Positions 13,187 through 27,600 of a stretch of DNA of 64,000 nucleotides are shown here, in pieces. Origin of the DNA: Strongylocentrotus droebachiensis (lineage: Eukaryota; Echinodermata; Echinoidea; Camarodonta; Strongylocentrotidae); the NCBI GenBank assembly GCA_035222895.1, contig JAVYIG010007908.1, forward strand, positions 31,503 to 95,502, written 5' to 3'. The notes under the pieces were generated by a model. The model had not been told where the DNA came from and made no database searches. It saw only the letters and a list, made by a program, of their open reading frames with translations. Made by a program: the position numbers and the translations under genes. Every line of letters begins with the position of its first letter. Within the stretch, counting starts at the first letter, position 1.

Positions 13187-15083
13187 TAGGTCTGTCCTCA
13201 TCAGCCCGAGTTGGCCAAATAGCCCGCTATTTTGCGATCCAGGAAATTAGCAGAAGTTACAAATCACGTCTCCATTAGGCTTGAGTCGGTACGGTCGATC
13301 ACACCGGGACCCGACCGTTGCCGTCGGGTCCCGGTTTCATTTTTTGAGAACCGACGCTCCGAAAAAAATAATGAAATATGTAAGAAATTGCAGTTTTGCG
13401 CAACACTAAAATCATTCCACCTTGAAACTTAGGTATTTAATTGTTACCAATCATATTCTAGCTCATCCTGAATCAATCCAAACTGCTGATATAAATATGG
13501 GTTGCAAAGCAGTTCGCCCCATGGGGTTGTTGTTGCCAGCTGCTAGCTAGCTACTGTACTGGCCGGGTCTCTCGGCAGGATGAAGTCAGGTTGAAAGAAA
13601 CATTAATGTTTGAATAAAAAACGGCTTTCTAAAAAGTACTTCTTTACAACATACCGATCGAATAATTTTTAAAAGACAAAATGGATATTATTTCTTTGAC
13701 TTTGAACACCGCATGCTTCTTTTAAAAGCTGAAAATTACTTGGTAATCACAAGAAGTTTCGATACGGATAGCTGTTGCAAGGCAAGTTCAGACTAGTCTC
13801 GGAAAAATGCGCGGTGCTCCTCGTAGTTAGCTGTAATCCGTTTCAGAACGAACCCAAACAAAGACGTGATCGTAGCGAGAAAAAATCATTAAAAACTACG
13901 AGAGCACAATTGGAAAGACAACTACTCAAAATTATCGTAAGCAGATACATAACTTGGAGGAATAATACAATAGTTGTCCAAGAAAAGCCACAGAAATAGT
14001 GATATTTAAGGAGTTACTATAGGTACTGATATGTCCGAATTACACGTTATTTGGTTTCTAGCCTCGTGTTCTAACACGAGGCTAAAAACCAAATAACGCC
14101 CTCTGCGGTAAAAAGCAGTATAACAAAGGATTCGAGTATTTGCAGCAAGCCCCTTGCGATAAAAATGTACCCAGTTACTCCTCGATTATCACAATTTCTT
14201 TGGCATATCTTGGGCGATTATTGAATTCTTTGTCCAAGTTATTTATCTGATTATCGTAATTTTGAGCAGTAGTTGTCTTTCCAATTGTGCTCTCGTAGTT
14301 TTTAATGATTTTTTTCTCGTTACGATCACGTCTTTGTTTGGGTTCGTTCTGGCACGCATTACAGCTAACAAGGAGCACTGCGCATTTTTCCGAGACTAGT
14401 CTGAACTTGCCTTGCAACAGCTATCCGTATCGAAACTTCTTGTGATTACCAAGTCATTTTCAGCTTTTAAAAGAAGCATGCGGTGTTCAAAATCAAAGAA
14501 AAAATATCTATTTTGTTTTTAAAAATTATTTGATCGGTATGTTGAAAAGGAGTACTTTTTAGAAAGCCGTTTTATTATTCAAACATTAATGTTTTCTGAC
14601 CCGATTTATTCAACCTGCATGAATCAAAATGGCGGCTCGATCGTTGTCTTTCTATTTTTGCTCCAGTTTTTTTACTTTTAGAGGCACGATAATGACACTA
14701 AACATCGCCAATCATGGATAAAAATAATGTCAAATGGAAGAATATACCGATCTGTGCCGAGGTATGCATGTGTTGATTTATTTGACTGATAAAAAAGGTC
14801 ACTTTTAAGGGACATACTGATGATATGCGCTTTTTTTAGAGGCAAGTGACAAATCCTGCGAGCTGATTTCGGGACACCGGGTCCCGATCGGTGCAAGGCC
14901 GTCGGGACCCGGTTTATGAAAATCCCGACATGACTCAGGCCTAGTCTCCATCATCTCGAAACTCGAGTTAGAGAAATTTGCTCATTGTCCATGCATAGTG
15001 CGAGTCTTTGGACTGGTAAAGACGGATCATAAATAGAGTATATTTGACTATTTGGCCATCTAGAGCTGATGAGGACAGGCCTA
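13187..15083. mobile_element. Outer inverted-repeat element interrupted by a second element
   Basis: TAGGTCTGTCCTCATCAGC... at 13187-13222 is matched in reverse complement by 15048-15083 (TATTTGGCC...GATGAGGACAGGCCTA). The ends are GG[TC]CTGTCCTCATC flanked by TA on both sides, compatible with a TA-duplicating MITE. The middle is occupied by the separate element at 13276-14943. Confidence 0.6.
13268..14951. mobile_element. Foldback hAT-like element with 8-bp target duplication
   Basis: The element at 13276-14943 starts TAGGCTTGAGTC and ends GACTCAGGCCTA; both sides carry GTCTCCAT (13268-13275 and 14944-14951). Each end has a subterminal hairpin of CCGGGACCCGAC type (13304-13334; 14877-14912). 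Inside are inverted arms of about 450 bp (about 13597-14050 and 14090-14597) around a central hairpin near 14045-14098. Both arms encode a related short frame (QGKFRLVSEKCAVLLV), a result of the duplication rather than a gene. No transposase. Confidence 0.8.
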
Positions 15084-15220
15084 TTGATTTTTGTTACTTC
15101 CCACTTTTGCTTGTAATGCAAGGTACTGTGAAGACTGCACTTATTGAATTCATTGATAAAGTAGTAAGTTCATTCATGATTCTATGCAAAATGTTGACTG
15201 TTTCCTCATTATCTTTGCAG

Positions 15221-15374
15221 GTGTGAACTACTTGTTTTCTAGGCGAGAATAAAATCAAGTGGAACATTATCACCAGTAAGAATAGCTATAAAGACAATTT
15301 TTGAAGGAGCAGAAGTAAGGTGGGCTATAGAGTCCCGTACTTGAGCTTTAAAAGTGATAAAGCTCAGCACCCCT
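15221..15374 (+). other. Probable 5' UTR part of teneurin exon 1
   Basis: A good acceptor (pyrimidine-rich, ending TCTTTGCAG at 15220) precedes this stretch. It has an in-frame TGA at 15342-15344, 31 nt before the ATG at 15375, so that ATG is the first possible start in frame. This suggests that one or more non-coding exons lie further upstream, possibly within the first 15 kb or outside the window. I could not identify them. Confidence 0.5.
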
Positions 15375-15662
15375 ATGGCTGCACGGGGCTCCGTTCTGGC
15401 CTACTCAGTTCAACCTGTACCCCAGGAGTATTATCCCCAACAACCGTTGCAACAGTTGCAGCAACAATATCATCATCAGCCACAGCAACATCAGCCACCT
15501 TATCAACAAAAACACCCTCCACCACCACCACCACCAGAGGGCAACAGGAAAAGCTTGCATCACAGTCAGCGCCGCCAGCGGCAACCGCATCATCATCAGC
15601 AACAGCAGCAGGCCCGGTCGTCATGTAGCAGCTCCTCACAAGAGGACGATCAATCGCAACAG
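15375..15662 (+). CDS. Ten-m: Teneurin exon 1: cytoplasmic N-terminus, Q/H/P-rich
   Basis: Residues 1-96, beginning [20 protein letters not shown]. Glutamine and histidine runs surround a run of seven prolines ([12 protein letters not shown]), a plausible SH3/WW ligand; vertebrate teneurin tails carry proline-rich motifs in this part. A basic stretch ([12 protein letters not shown]) could act as a nuclear localisation signal if the tail is released. Ends CAG|GTCAGT in phase 0. Confidence 0.75.
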
Positions 15663-18600
15663 GTCAGTACTATCAATCTATCAGGTCTAGAAAAGATTAA
15701 TTATCTGTTGGGTGTCTCCACTAATTCCTCATCACCTAAGATATTTCTTGTGAAGTATTGTCTCTGAAATTGTTTGCGTAGGGAAACCATAAAAACAGTC
15801 TTAGCTCCAAATTTGTGCTTTACACTTTATACTCATCTAGTCTCCCATCTAGAGTCAATCACTTAATCTTAGATCTTATGTATGACATGTTTTATATTTC
15901 TAACTATCTGTCATGTAGATTGTTAGGTAAATGCTTAAAATAAAAATCACAACAAATGCCTCGACTCCAAATACCAAGAGATAATATTGTTATTTAACTT
16001 ATGTAGCAGAAAATTTAATAGAACCATTATGTCCACACTTTTCTTTACTTTTGATAATCTTTGAAGGGATACGGTGTGAGAAACGGAGGCTATAGCTCCA
16101 ACGAGACATTGCGGATGAGTGAGGTACCTATCTCCCCAATGAGTGAGGACGGGAAGGAACCATTCCCTAATCAACAGCAGGAGGTACATCCAAAGGAAGA
16201 GAGTCTGTGCCACCCCGCTGTGAGAATGGAACCTCCCATTGCAGAACATATTGCTGAAGAAAGACCCTATTATGATGGTATGTATATCCCCACCGCCCTG
16301 GATTTTATGTTTTTTGTTATATGATCAGAGAAAGGAAGGAGATATGGTGGGGATGAGGGAGAGAAAGTGAGAGAGAGGGGGAGAAAAGGTGTGTGAGAGA
16401 GAGAGAGAGAGTGTGAGTGTGTTTTTTTTTTTTTTTGGGGGGGGGGGGGACATAACACAGATTTGTTAAATTCTTGTTTTAGTTAAAAAATAAATAAGAA
16501 ATAGTTTGAAATAAGATATTAAAGGTATTACAAAGTTTTGGTATGGGATCATGAATTTGGTTCAAATTAACATATTGGAAGCATATGCGTTCCTACAATA
16601 TTCATTGATCGTTGTCCCGGTTGAAATCGAGTCTAAAGTTATGAAATTATAAATAATAAACTCTTTATGTTGTATAGCTCCCTCTCAAGGTCAAGATATC
16701 AATTTAGCTATGAAACAATATTTCTTGACTAAAATCGACCGATTAGCTATTCCCGTTTGGAAATTATATATCACAACTACAGATTTTCATGGTCACAGCT
16801 ACCATTGTACGTCCGTAGGTGCTATTTGAAATTTATCCAAATTTACCGGGAGCACCGGTAAATTTTTATATTCAATTTTTCTCGTAAACAGAAGTGTTTT
16901 AGGGGCTAATTTTTTTAGTGCTTATAATACATCCACAGGGGCATCCAAATATATCAAAATTGTAAAGATTCACCATCCACCCAATTTTCAAAATTTCCCA
17001 AAACTTTGTATTACCTAAAGCTTGTTATCTATCTCTAGTCGTCAAACACGTTAAATTTGGCATCAGAAATGGTGTAGATAAAAAGTAGTGTACTTCAAAT
17101 AAAAGAAGAAAGAAGATTCTGTGTGATATCAAGCTTGATGAGTGATATTAATGACATGGTATGGAATGCAAGAGAGGTGGATGGAGTGTAGAGAGATATG
17201 GAAAAAGAATACAATTCCCAATCAAATAGAGAAATCCCAATTATTGAGTATATCATGTTATCACTTTGTTTACAAAGGCAAGGATGAATCATACAACAAT
17301 GTATTCTTCTTGACACAGTGATAAAGACACAAAAACTGGTGGAAATAGATATGAAGCTGATGATTTAGGTGCCTAAATCGGAGACCATTGCTAGTTGATT
17401 AGAGACCTATCTTGTATTTGCCTTGATAATTAATCACCTTGCTGCAAGTTCACTAACGGATGACAAGGATTAATGACTTCAATGCTCAGCAAATATTGAA
17501 CTGTTGTAGAGTAGTTGTCCTGTCTTGGCAAAGATATGACCTACAATTATATGTAGTTTATCTGTTCCAATTCCTCTTGATAATGTGGAGTCTGGATGTA
17601 CAGACTAAGATACTAGCTCTCTGTACAGAGTGATTTTCAACTTCTTCAAGACTTTGCAATCTTGTGCAGTAGCTTTTCCCTCTCCTTTTTTGTTTCTTTT
17701 CAGTTACTTTAACAAAAATATGATAACAAAAAACTTGCTTTGTAACAAATTAATTGTAAGAAACCTGATAACTTTATTTATTGATTTTAGATGCTTACAA
17801 TTTTATTTTATTTTATCAAGAAATTATTTTATTTTCTTTTATTTTGTGTTATATATATATATATGAAAAGACTTCTTTAATATGCATGCTCTGTGGTTAG
17901 GGTGAATGGTAAACTGAATACCAATCAGCACTCGATCAATCACAAGAATCAGTGCAGACACATGTATATCAAAGATAATTAAAGTTCTCTTATTAGTTCT
18001 CACTGCATCATATATACACTGTACACCTGACCAAAGTGATAATCGGGGTAAAATCAATGTTGAGATGATGAAAACATTTTCATCTCTATCGACCGCTATC
18101 GGGATACCACAATCACAAGCAAATATTATATCATGTTTGAGCATTCAGTCAGGTGATGTGCATACTAATGGCTTGATCGACAGCCACAAAGTGAGAGAAG
18201 GATCCAGAAACGGAGGGAAAATGAGGAGGAGAAAAATCAAATCATTGATGATTCATTAACCAGTCCCAGAGACAAAGAGCATGTTTAATTAAGAATATTG
18301 ACGTAGAGTAGAGGTTGGTTTGTTCCTCTCGTGTAGTGATTGGATCGCAATGATTGACAGATAAAAGTGATGATTCTGGGAGTCCAAAATCATCCTCCTT
18401 TTCTTCATTTCTCCCCTTTTTTCACTATTTCTGCCATGATGTACAAACGAATGTGTAGATTCATCAAAATAATTTATTTATTCAACGTTTTCTTCCTGAA
18501 GAATAAACACACATTAGATTATTGTACTGAATGACAACTTTAATTGCAATGATTTTGGAATATTCTTGGTCACCGAAATGTAATTAAAATCGTTATTTCT

Positions 18601-21600
18601 TGTAGGCCTCCAAAAAGAGAAATACATCGAAAAGATTGGACATGTAGCAAGTTGATGTATCCTGATAAAAACGTGTCTTTTAACCATTTCTTGAAAAGGA
18701 CAAACTCTTTTGAAGCTTATACATACGGCTGTATGGCTACTTATGCAATATTATTTTAAGAATTCAGAATTGTATCCTTTCCTGTTGACAAATGTTTTTG
18801 TTGCAGATTATTGAAGAACTATGAGAAATCTGTCTTGTGCAAACTGCAAACATTGTCATACATCCTGCATACCATTGAATACCATCAAGTAAAATGAAAC
18901 TACATTCTCAAGACCCAATGATGTGAGGAATATGTTTATGTGGTTTTCATCTACTGGTAATCAATATGCATATTGTTCCTTGTATTTTCAAAAGTAAACT
19001 TCCATGGAAGAATGAACTCATCAACAAATGGGATAGGGCATGGGGAAAGACCATGTCCATGGATTCCAAAACAAACAGAAGCGATAATTTATCAGGCGTG
19101 ATGAGTTAATTGAGTCAGACGTCTAATTATACAAGAGATAATTGATTCCCTTGAAAAGAAGGATCTTTTGTATTTATTCAGTTAGCTCGCGGGGGTTGTT
19201 GTACTATGTCAATCATGTTAGACTCTGGGAGAAATTAGCGAAACAACAATCATCAGCCAGAGTAAATATTTTACAGTGGTGTAAATAGAGAGAGAAGATT
19301 ACATGCTAATTGTTGTTGGGCAATGGTGGTAGGCGGAAGAGAATTTGAAGATGGACAGGAAGTCGGAGAATGGGAATGAGAGAGACAGAGGCAAAGAGCG
19401 AGAGAAAAGGGGAGGGGGAAGACGGAGATGATAAAGAATAGAAGTGAGAGAAGCCAAGGGATATGACTACCAAGAGTGAGTAAAGAAAGAGAGAGAGAGA
19501 GAGATAGGGGAGAGGGAGGGAGAGGGAGATGAACATTTTATGCTATTCTGTATGATTTTTATACTTGTATAATAGCAGAAAGAGAAAACAAATGTGAGAA
19601 AGATACCATAAAAATGGACAATATAGTACATGGCTCTAAAATAGAGGGAAACATCAGCTGGTGTTAAAGATGAATGTGAATGAAATATAAGGACAACTAG
19701 GATGGACAAGATTGACAAGAGAGTGAGAAAGAGAGGAGGATAGAAGGATGGAGGGATGAAGAAAGAGAGGGAGAAAGAGAGAGCGAGGGAGAGAGAAAGA
19801 GAGCATGAATACACGTCTCATTGAGTGTGGTATGATTATGAAGTCTCAAGCATTCTAAAGGCAATGAAAATAGAATTGTGAAGACATGCGTTGACAGATG
19901 GAGAGAGTTTGATGGACAGGTATGGTGTGTTCTGTGAGAAGATTGTAAGAAGTCGAGATTTGTGTTATTATTACCGAGATGTCAGGACAGAAATTGTGGA
20001 ATGAAGAGATGCTCAATGTGGACTTCATTGCATGTCTAACATTTCTACTATTTGTTCATCTTGGAAAGTGTCTCCATGGTGAAATAAAGTGAAATGAACT
20101 GAAAATGAAATCAAACATAAATGTGTGCAACACATGCAATAAAAGAAAAAGGTAAAAGGAGAGGATGGTTTCTTCATAACTACAGTACATTTTAATTTGA
20201 ATAGCTGAAGAAATAAATGGGGTAAAGAAAAGAGTAGAGTACACATTGAGGGAGCTAGGGAGAGAAAGAGACGGAGAGATGAGAGACAGGGAGAGAGAGA
20301 GAGAGAGAGAGAGATGTAGAAAAAGGCAGACGGACAAGAAGAGGGGAATCACAAACGGAGGTAGGGGAGGAGGAGGGAAATATTTCATTTTCAAAGGAAA
20401 TTGTGGTTTAAGCCAATGCTGAGGAATTGAAAATGTATTAACAAAAGGAAATACTACATGTAAGTACATGAAGTAGAAAAGAGACGATATCAAAAGGAAG
20501 AAAGAAAGAAATTTGCTGAGGTTTTTTAAGAATATAGGTAAATTGCTTGAAGACACTTGAGGAGACATATGGACTGTGGTACTCAGAAAATTAAAGTTTA
20601 ACAGGAAGAGAATGGGATTATGGTTAAAGGAGCAAAATATAAAGCAAAGCACAACATGAAGCAATTAGCCAGCTATCTGTTGGAGGTCCTCCAAATAGAT
20701 ACTGATGTTTGCATTATGCATACAATATTGATGGAAGTTTTGTTAATGATTTAGCTATCTGTTGTTTATTTATCTGGCCTGACTCCCTTATCAGGTGCTA
20801 GGATCTGGGGCATCTTTGCACAACTGCAGGGGCTTAGCCCCCTCTTCCTTCTTCATGTTAGTAAAGTATAATCCTGAGAACATACATACACCAGATTACT
20901 GATTGACCAACCCTGATGTAGAAACACAAAAGAAAATACCAGCAGTATCTTGCCTTTCTTTGTCCAGGATTCACCTGATTCTAATCCTAACTTCCAATGT
21001 GGTGTTGTTGTGATATATGTATCTTTGTCTGTTTGTTTAGGTTCTCTCTTTCTCAGTGCAGTGCCAGGGGTAGCCTTTATTGTGCTTTAATTAGCGAGGT
21101 GGTCGTAACTTTGTTCACAGTTCGGGTTGGCCTATTGTTCGGATGACTTGTTCTAGCTGCTTGTCTCTGTGTAGTGACTCTTCATTCATAGTCCAGTTCT
21201 TATGTAAACATTACACTTGGGTTACCAGAAATGCCTGTAACACCAGGCGGAGTTCATTTTATTACAGTATTTTGAACCGAGAGAAGAGCAAGGAAACATT
21301 CATTCATGTTCCTGCTACATGTTTTTCACACGCTACGTCATAGTGTGGTATCCTTAATCTTGCCTTGCGTAGTTTATGGTCGAATGAGGAATAGTTGCTC
21401 TTTGTTTGTAACAATCAGAGTTTGACTTGTTCATGCAGAGTCATGTCACAATAAGGATGGAACATTTATTTATAACCTCATTGGAATCGCTTCAAGAAGT
21501 TTGTGAAAGAAAATGAACAACCTTCAGTTTGTTTTTACTACTTGGGAATGATACATACAGTTGTATGTGCCAATAGTTTCTGCCCATCGTCCCACAGAAA

Positions 21601-24600
21601 CCGTGCATTTGATATAACTTGCTTGGACAATATTGCCATTGGATGATTGGACTTCTGAAGGAATTATATATGGAACATATTTGCATTTTCAATTAGACGA
21701 GCATTGTGAGTGACTTCTTGTTGTAGGTGTTGTGAATCGTTTACAATGGAAGTACATAGAACAACCCCGGGGGAAACGCAAGGGGGCTCTCTCATGCGAA
21801 AGCCCTATTATCGTCTTCGAGATGGACAACCAGAGATGGCAGGTTGGATTGTGTTTGAGAAAGGTACATTCATGTCATCATTTCTTACTTTTATAAAGCT
21901 GTTTGTCAGAGTCGATTATTTCTGCGATCCATTTGATTTACACGAGATAGGATTTCATTTTCTTCATAAAAGAATATTTTTAATTTATAGGATGAACATA
22001 CCTTTTTTCTATTAACCTATCGGATGCCTACTCTCTCTCTCTCTCATTGAAGAAGAATTCAACTTCCCGTACTTTATAGTGAGCACATACATGTACATGT
22101 AGCATCACCAGAGCACATTTTCTCTCAATTCTTGTGATATTTTTTAAGGATGATTGTAAATGAATTGCATCCAAATTCCAAAGTAGGAAAGAAAAGCATT
22201 ATTTTCTGTGAAATTGCAGATTTTTAGATTGAAGATGCCAGGTAATCATCTCTGTGATCCTTCGTGATACAGTCCAGCCCCCCACTGCACTGTGACTCAT
22301 CAGCGAGCGGGTCTATCTCGCACTCTGGTTGTGCCCGTAATCCTCTCCGTCTTACCTCCTCATATCGCCCTCGGCAATGCCAAATACTGCCATCTCATAC
22401 TTGTCAAAAACATGATGCGAGATTACGGTTGGGGAGAAAAGTTGCCTGTTTGGGGTGTTTATACAAGGTGAAATCCCCATAATGGGTGCACTTTAGATTG
22501 GGAGGAGTCAGAAGTTACATGGTACAAATCAAGATCTGATGTTTTAACCCCCTGGCATCTCTCCACTTCCAATGCGTGCACTCGTGTTTGGATTATTTTG
22601 CCACCAGAAATCCAACGTTGAGATAAAGGCTACTGTGAAATACCAGATTTACTTTGGCAATTCGTTTTGAAATTGGACTAAACTAATATCTAATTTGATA
22701 AAAATAATGGAAAGAATATGTTTCAAATCCATAAATGAACTCTCAAGATTTGACGTTTAACCCCCTGGCATCTCTCCACTTCCAATTCCTGCACTCGTGT
22801 TTGGACTATTTTGCTACCAGAAAACCGACATCATGTACCGTAGTTTAACGCTACTGTGAAATACCAGACTAAATTTGGCAATTTGTTTTGAAATTTGAAT
22901 ACACAAAACTAAAGTGTTATTTGGTAAAAGAAATGAAAATAATATGATTCACATCCATTAATTAATATTGCCTGTCCTCATGTGAGAAAATTTGAGAACA
23001 TTTTGTTTTTTGTCATTTTTAATTACTTATTTGAAAGTTGCAAAAGTGGCAAAATCACTGGATGTAACTATGAAAATATGTTATATTTACACCCAAACCG
23101 AGATGAATTCAACACATTTATTAATTTTATTTGAAAGTAAAACTTTAGAATACAAAAGAATAATAGATTTTTGTGAAGAATCTTATATTTGCCTATGAGT
23201 ACCGTATGATTGCATCGGCTACGATACATTTATGTAGAACAACAAGAAGAATAGCTGATATTTTAGAAACATGAAGGAGAGAGGGAGATCATGAATTGAA
23301 GAGAATGGGTTGGGTTCGATATTGTTTCCATGTGTTCTGGCTGCACCATTAAGTGGGATGTCAGGCACGCTTGAATTCTATTCTTTTCAACATGCCCACG
23401 AGAGCATGAACTATGAAATGGGCCGTCATCACAGACAATTGGCAACACAAATATCACTGCTGCCTCATGGACAAAGTAAAACCGCTGTATTGTCAGTACA
23501 ATAGTATCTAAAGTGGACAATACTCTGTGATTCCTAGTTGTGGTTATGTGTCAAAAGGGAAGATAATAAAGGGTTATTCTTTATGGATTTGGAGTATTGT
23601 CTGTAATGCTGTCAATTTTGATTTATTTGTCCATGATTACCGGTATGACTTTTGGAAAAATGTAAACAAATCTAGTTACACTATACCTTGAATTTATGAA
23701 TACTGTAGTTCTTCTGTAGAGCTGTACTATTTGTACATGCAATGTTTATTGCTGACAGGAGTATGAAATTCTACCAGACATGATGTTAAACTAACTTGGT
23801 ATTTGCTTTAGAATTAGAGGAAGATTCTCATAAATCAAAACTAGCTACTTCTATGAAGTCAAATTCTTATTTTCTAAAGTTCCAACCCCAAACTACTGTT
23901 GCTTATATCAGTAGGTCCACGCTTATATGATGTGGTAGAATGGAATAAAATGACCTCCACGACTGCCATTTTTTGACATGTAGCAGTCTAGTGGTCTTGT
24001 TGATGTATAGCCGTTGGCATCACACCTCAGATAGCCGCAGACAGGTGTTTGGTGCGATGGTAGGACCGATGACAAAAGAGAATAGTTGTGAAATGTTTTA
24101 AAAACAAGTTTGGGAATCCTACAGAAGCTACAAGGATTTGGGATGTTGGATTGTTATTTTCTATCAGGTGGTATCAGTTGAAAGCAATGGGGATGAAGGA
24201 TTTTGGTGTGGGATAGAAGCTTTCTTGACTTTTTTTCGCAAGAGTTCAATAACTTGAAGCAAATAACATTTAGTTCTCATGGATCTCTCTTATGTTTCAT
24301 CTTTATTTTGTGTATGTTCTTTCCCATCTTCTCTGTAAATTTCTTTCTCTCTCTCACTCTCTGATTGCTCAAAAGCTGATTTGTTTTTGTAACTGTTACA
24401 AAAAATGTTCTTGTTCACAGAAATTTTATATCAATAAATTTGATTTGTCTTCTTCTAATGTTTCATTATCTCATCTATCACTGCTATTAATTAGGCCCTG
24501 CATTTAGCCAAATAGTTGTTTTTGAATTTGTACTATTGAGAGAACATGCCATGATATACAGTAAGGATACAGCAATATGCAAGTTAATTATTACAATTTT

Positions 24601-27600
24601 TGTAATCACTCTTACAGACAGAGTGGGCCTCATTATTTTATTTAGATTATACATCTAGATACCCAACACCTATCTACATTGTTAGCACACTCCACAGATG
24701 CCCAACCATGGTCCTCTCTTTATTCCTCATGATCTTCCAAGTTTATTTAGCTTTTCCTAATGAACTTGGCTCTCTAAGGCCTGTTTTATCCGGCCTAAAT
24801 GCAGCGGTATATCGTTTTACACGATAGACGTCCATTACCCTGAAGTCTTAGCTACCATGAACCCCCTCTTGCGTCTTCCGTTCTGCTGAAAGGTCTCAAA
24901 TCCGTATGATATACAGATATTGTTTATATGCTCTTCATACCCAGAACGCTTTACATCCATTAGCAAATGGATGAAGATTCCTCTGTCAGCGATTCCATTT
25001 CATTGTTCTTATGTAATTCTTCTTTGATGGGATATTATACAAGTGATTTCCGAATTTTGTTTGGTTCGGTCGATTAATTCTTACTTTGCCCAATTTACTC
25101 TACGGGCATGTCATAAATGTGATTCATTCATTAATCAGCATACAAATAACAATGATTTTTTCCTGTAGAGCAACGTTATATCTGCCAACTTAAGCCCTTT
25201 CAAACTTCTTGATAGGCATTTAAGGAAGACGATAGACCAATGTAATCATTTGGGGGTAATTGGCGAAACAAAAGACCTTCTGTAAGAAGATGTTGTTAGG
25301 AAGAACTTTGGATATTCCACCAGATGTTAATAATTATTAGGTTATGAGGTTATGATAGAGTGAGATCAATATTTAAGATAGTTACAAACTTGTCTCTTGT
25401 AATAATCTTGAGCATAGATTTGACTGACTGACTGACCTACAATTACAATGTAACTTTTAGTTCTTAATCGACCTGGAGCGATTACTTTTCGAGGTTGAAA
25501 TATATCTATCTGATGGACTTACGGCCTTATAACATCCACTCTGTGTTTCTTCTTCCTCTTGATCTAATGAGGTTGAATGCCATATTGAATCCTCCCTCCT
25601 CGCTCACCAGCGAGGGAGCACTCTACCCGTTAGATCCGCCAAATCCCCGGTCCCATCTGACGTGAGTTAGGACCTGATCTCAAGCCAAGCTGCCCGCTAA
25701 AGCTCTAACAACAAACCCTGTCGTCGCGGCGACAGCGGCTTCCACCCCCACCAACTTCCTCTAGAGTCTGTCTCAGATCAAGTGTCAGACAGGAGATTGT
25801 TCAAATTTCAAGAATATTTGGTAGAAATTGGGTGTTTTCATTTCTCTCCTGTTGACTTTCTGTATTATCAACCATCCTCATGGTAAGGGATTTGTCAAAT
25901 GGATAAAGCAGGATTTGTGTCTAATTGTCCCTTCTTCTGAATTTGGTTTTACAGAAACTTTGACCTTTTTAGGAAAGATTCTTCTCGCCTCTTCCCCTGC
26001 CTTCATCCTTTCGTACTTGAATGCTGTGTTATGTTATCTATGTTGTTCTTGTTGAAGACTTCATATTTGTGTGTGAGAGGTTGAGTTATGTACCGATAAT
26101 TTTTAAAAAGTACATCAAGTCATTTATAACTAGTTAGACAATTAGTACATATTCTTAAAATATAACTTTTTTATTTTTTATTTTTAGGTTTTAGAAAAAA
26201 GGTCAAATTACATGGAATACATTTCAAAGCTTTCACAGAAAAGATATAATGAATGATAAAATTAACATATCTCTCCCCCTCTCTCTCTTTCTCTCAGGTA
26301 AAGAAAGGCCTTCAGATCTGAAATTTCCCTCAGTCTCAGATAACTTTGACTCCACCCTCGGAAGTATGGAAGGGTCCATCAACGTTAGCACCTCTACAAG
26401 GGGCGACATGAACCATGATCAACTACTACAAGAAGTGGATCATTATTTACATGTAAGTAACAAAATCTAGTTAAATGAACAAATGTTTACCACATATATT
26501 TTGATAGTCTTTTCTTTTTTGCTCAATGTAGCCTCATCAATATTGAAAATGTTTCTGCTTAATAGAGCCTTGTCAATCATAGTTTTATCCTGGCTTTAGC
26601 TGGGCTACCATGATGAGGCACTTACAAGCAAGGAATTTATTCCTTCTAGGAACCCATATACCTCACTTGGAATCCTACGTGGAGAGTGGCAATTGTAAAT
26701 TAATGTTCAAGTAGTTGCAGTCAATGAATATTTTATGATATTAAAAAATGTGCTCAAAATCTTGATTTCTTGTTATTCTTTGGTTCATTTTTTCTCATTA
26801 TTTTTCTCTCATTTCACTCTCATTAAAAGAAGGAATTTAGGAAAAAATGATACCAATCCATCCCAAGCTTTTCCCTTCAAAGAAAAAGAATGACTATATC
26901 TTGTGATTAATCATCACTTGTGCATGATCCTCAGGAGTAATGCATGAGTCTGCAAGAATTTTTGTGAGATACATATGAAAAGATAATCATTATCCATCAC
27001 AAGCCTTATCCGTCTCTCACACTGCTTCAGTCATGAGGTTCTTCTGACTTGTAACTAGAGGCCCTCAATATGGATTATAATCCTTGCCTTCCAGTTCCAT
27101 CAAAATATTTAGAGCAGATTGGTTCTTTAAAGGCACTGGCATTGATTTGTAACTCCAAACAAATCATAGTTGATTCATAAGTTCTCATGGCTAGAATATG
27201 TTTCTGTAAGAATACATAGTATAAAATCTTTGTAGATAGTGAAGTGTGAATGTTCATTCACCACCAAATAGATTGATAATATACTCTGTCTTCTTGATGT
27301 GGTCGAAACTGAGTGAGAAAAAGCTGTCGCTTTGTTTAATTCAAATACATCATTCAATGCAGTGAAAGGCTTAGATAAAACCCCATGAATATCATCTCAA
27401 ATAGTCTCATAAAAACATCTTAAGTTGGTTCAGCTAGTATACATACATTAATACAAAATATGCTTCTTTTTTGTAAAACATGCATTATGTGGTAGAATAT
27501 CAAATATCTTATTTTAAAATGCTTTGGATGTGTGAGACTCTCCGAGTGAGCTGAAAGGCCTGTTCCAACCGATGCCAATGCCTTTAAATGTAATCCCTAT

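Larger units (their letters stand above)
16278..26297 (+). other. Teneurin intron 2 (10 kb)
   Basis: It contains a MITE (16523-17016), long GA-rich tracts (19270-20320), a candidate alternative first exon (21746-21863), a 213-bp tandem duplication (about 22530-22960) and a GC-richer patch (25580-25770). Otherwise AT-rich with nothing recognised. Confidence 0.7.

Noticed and set aside
20056..20664. 202-codon minus-strand frame
   Set aside because: Low-complexity Leu/Phe/Ser shadow of the GA-rich intron DNA.
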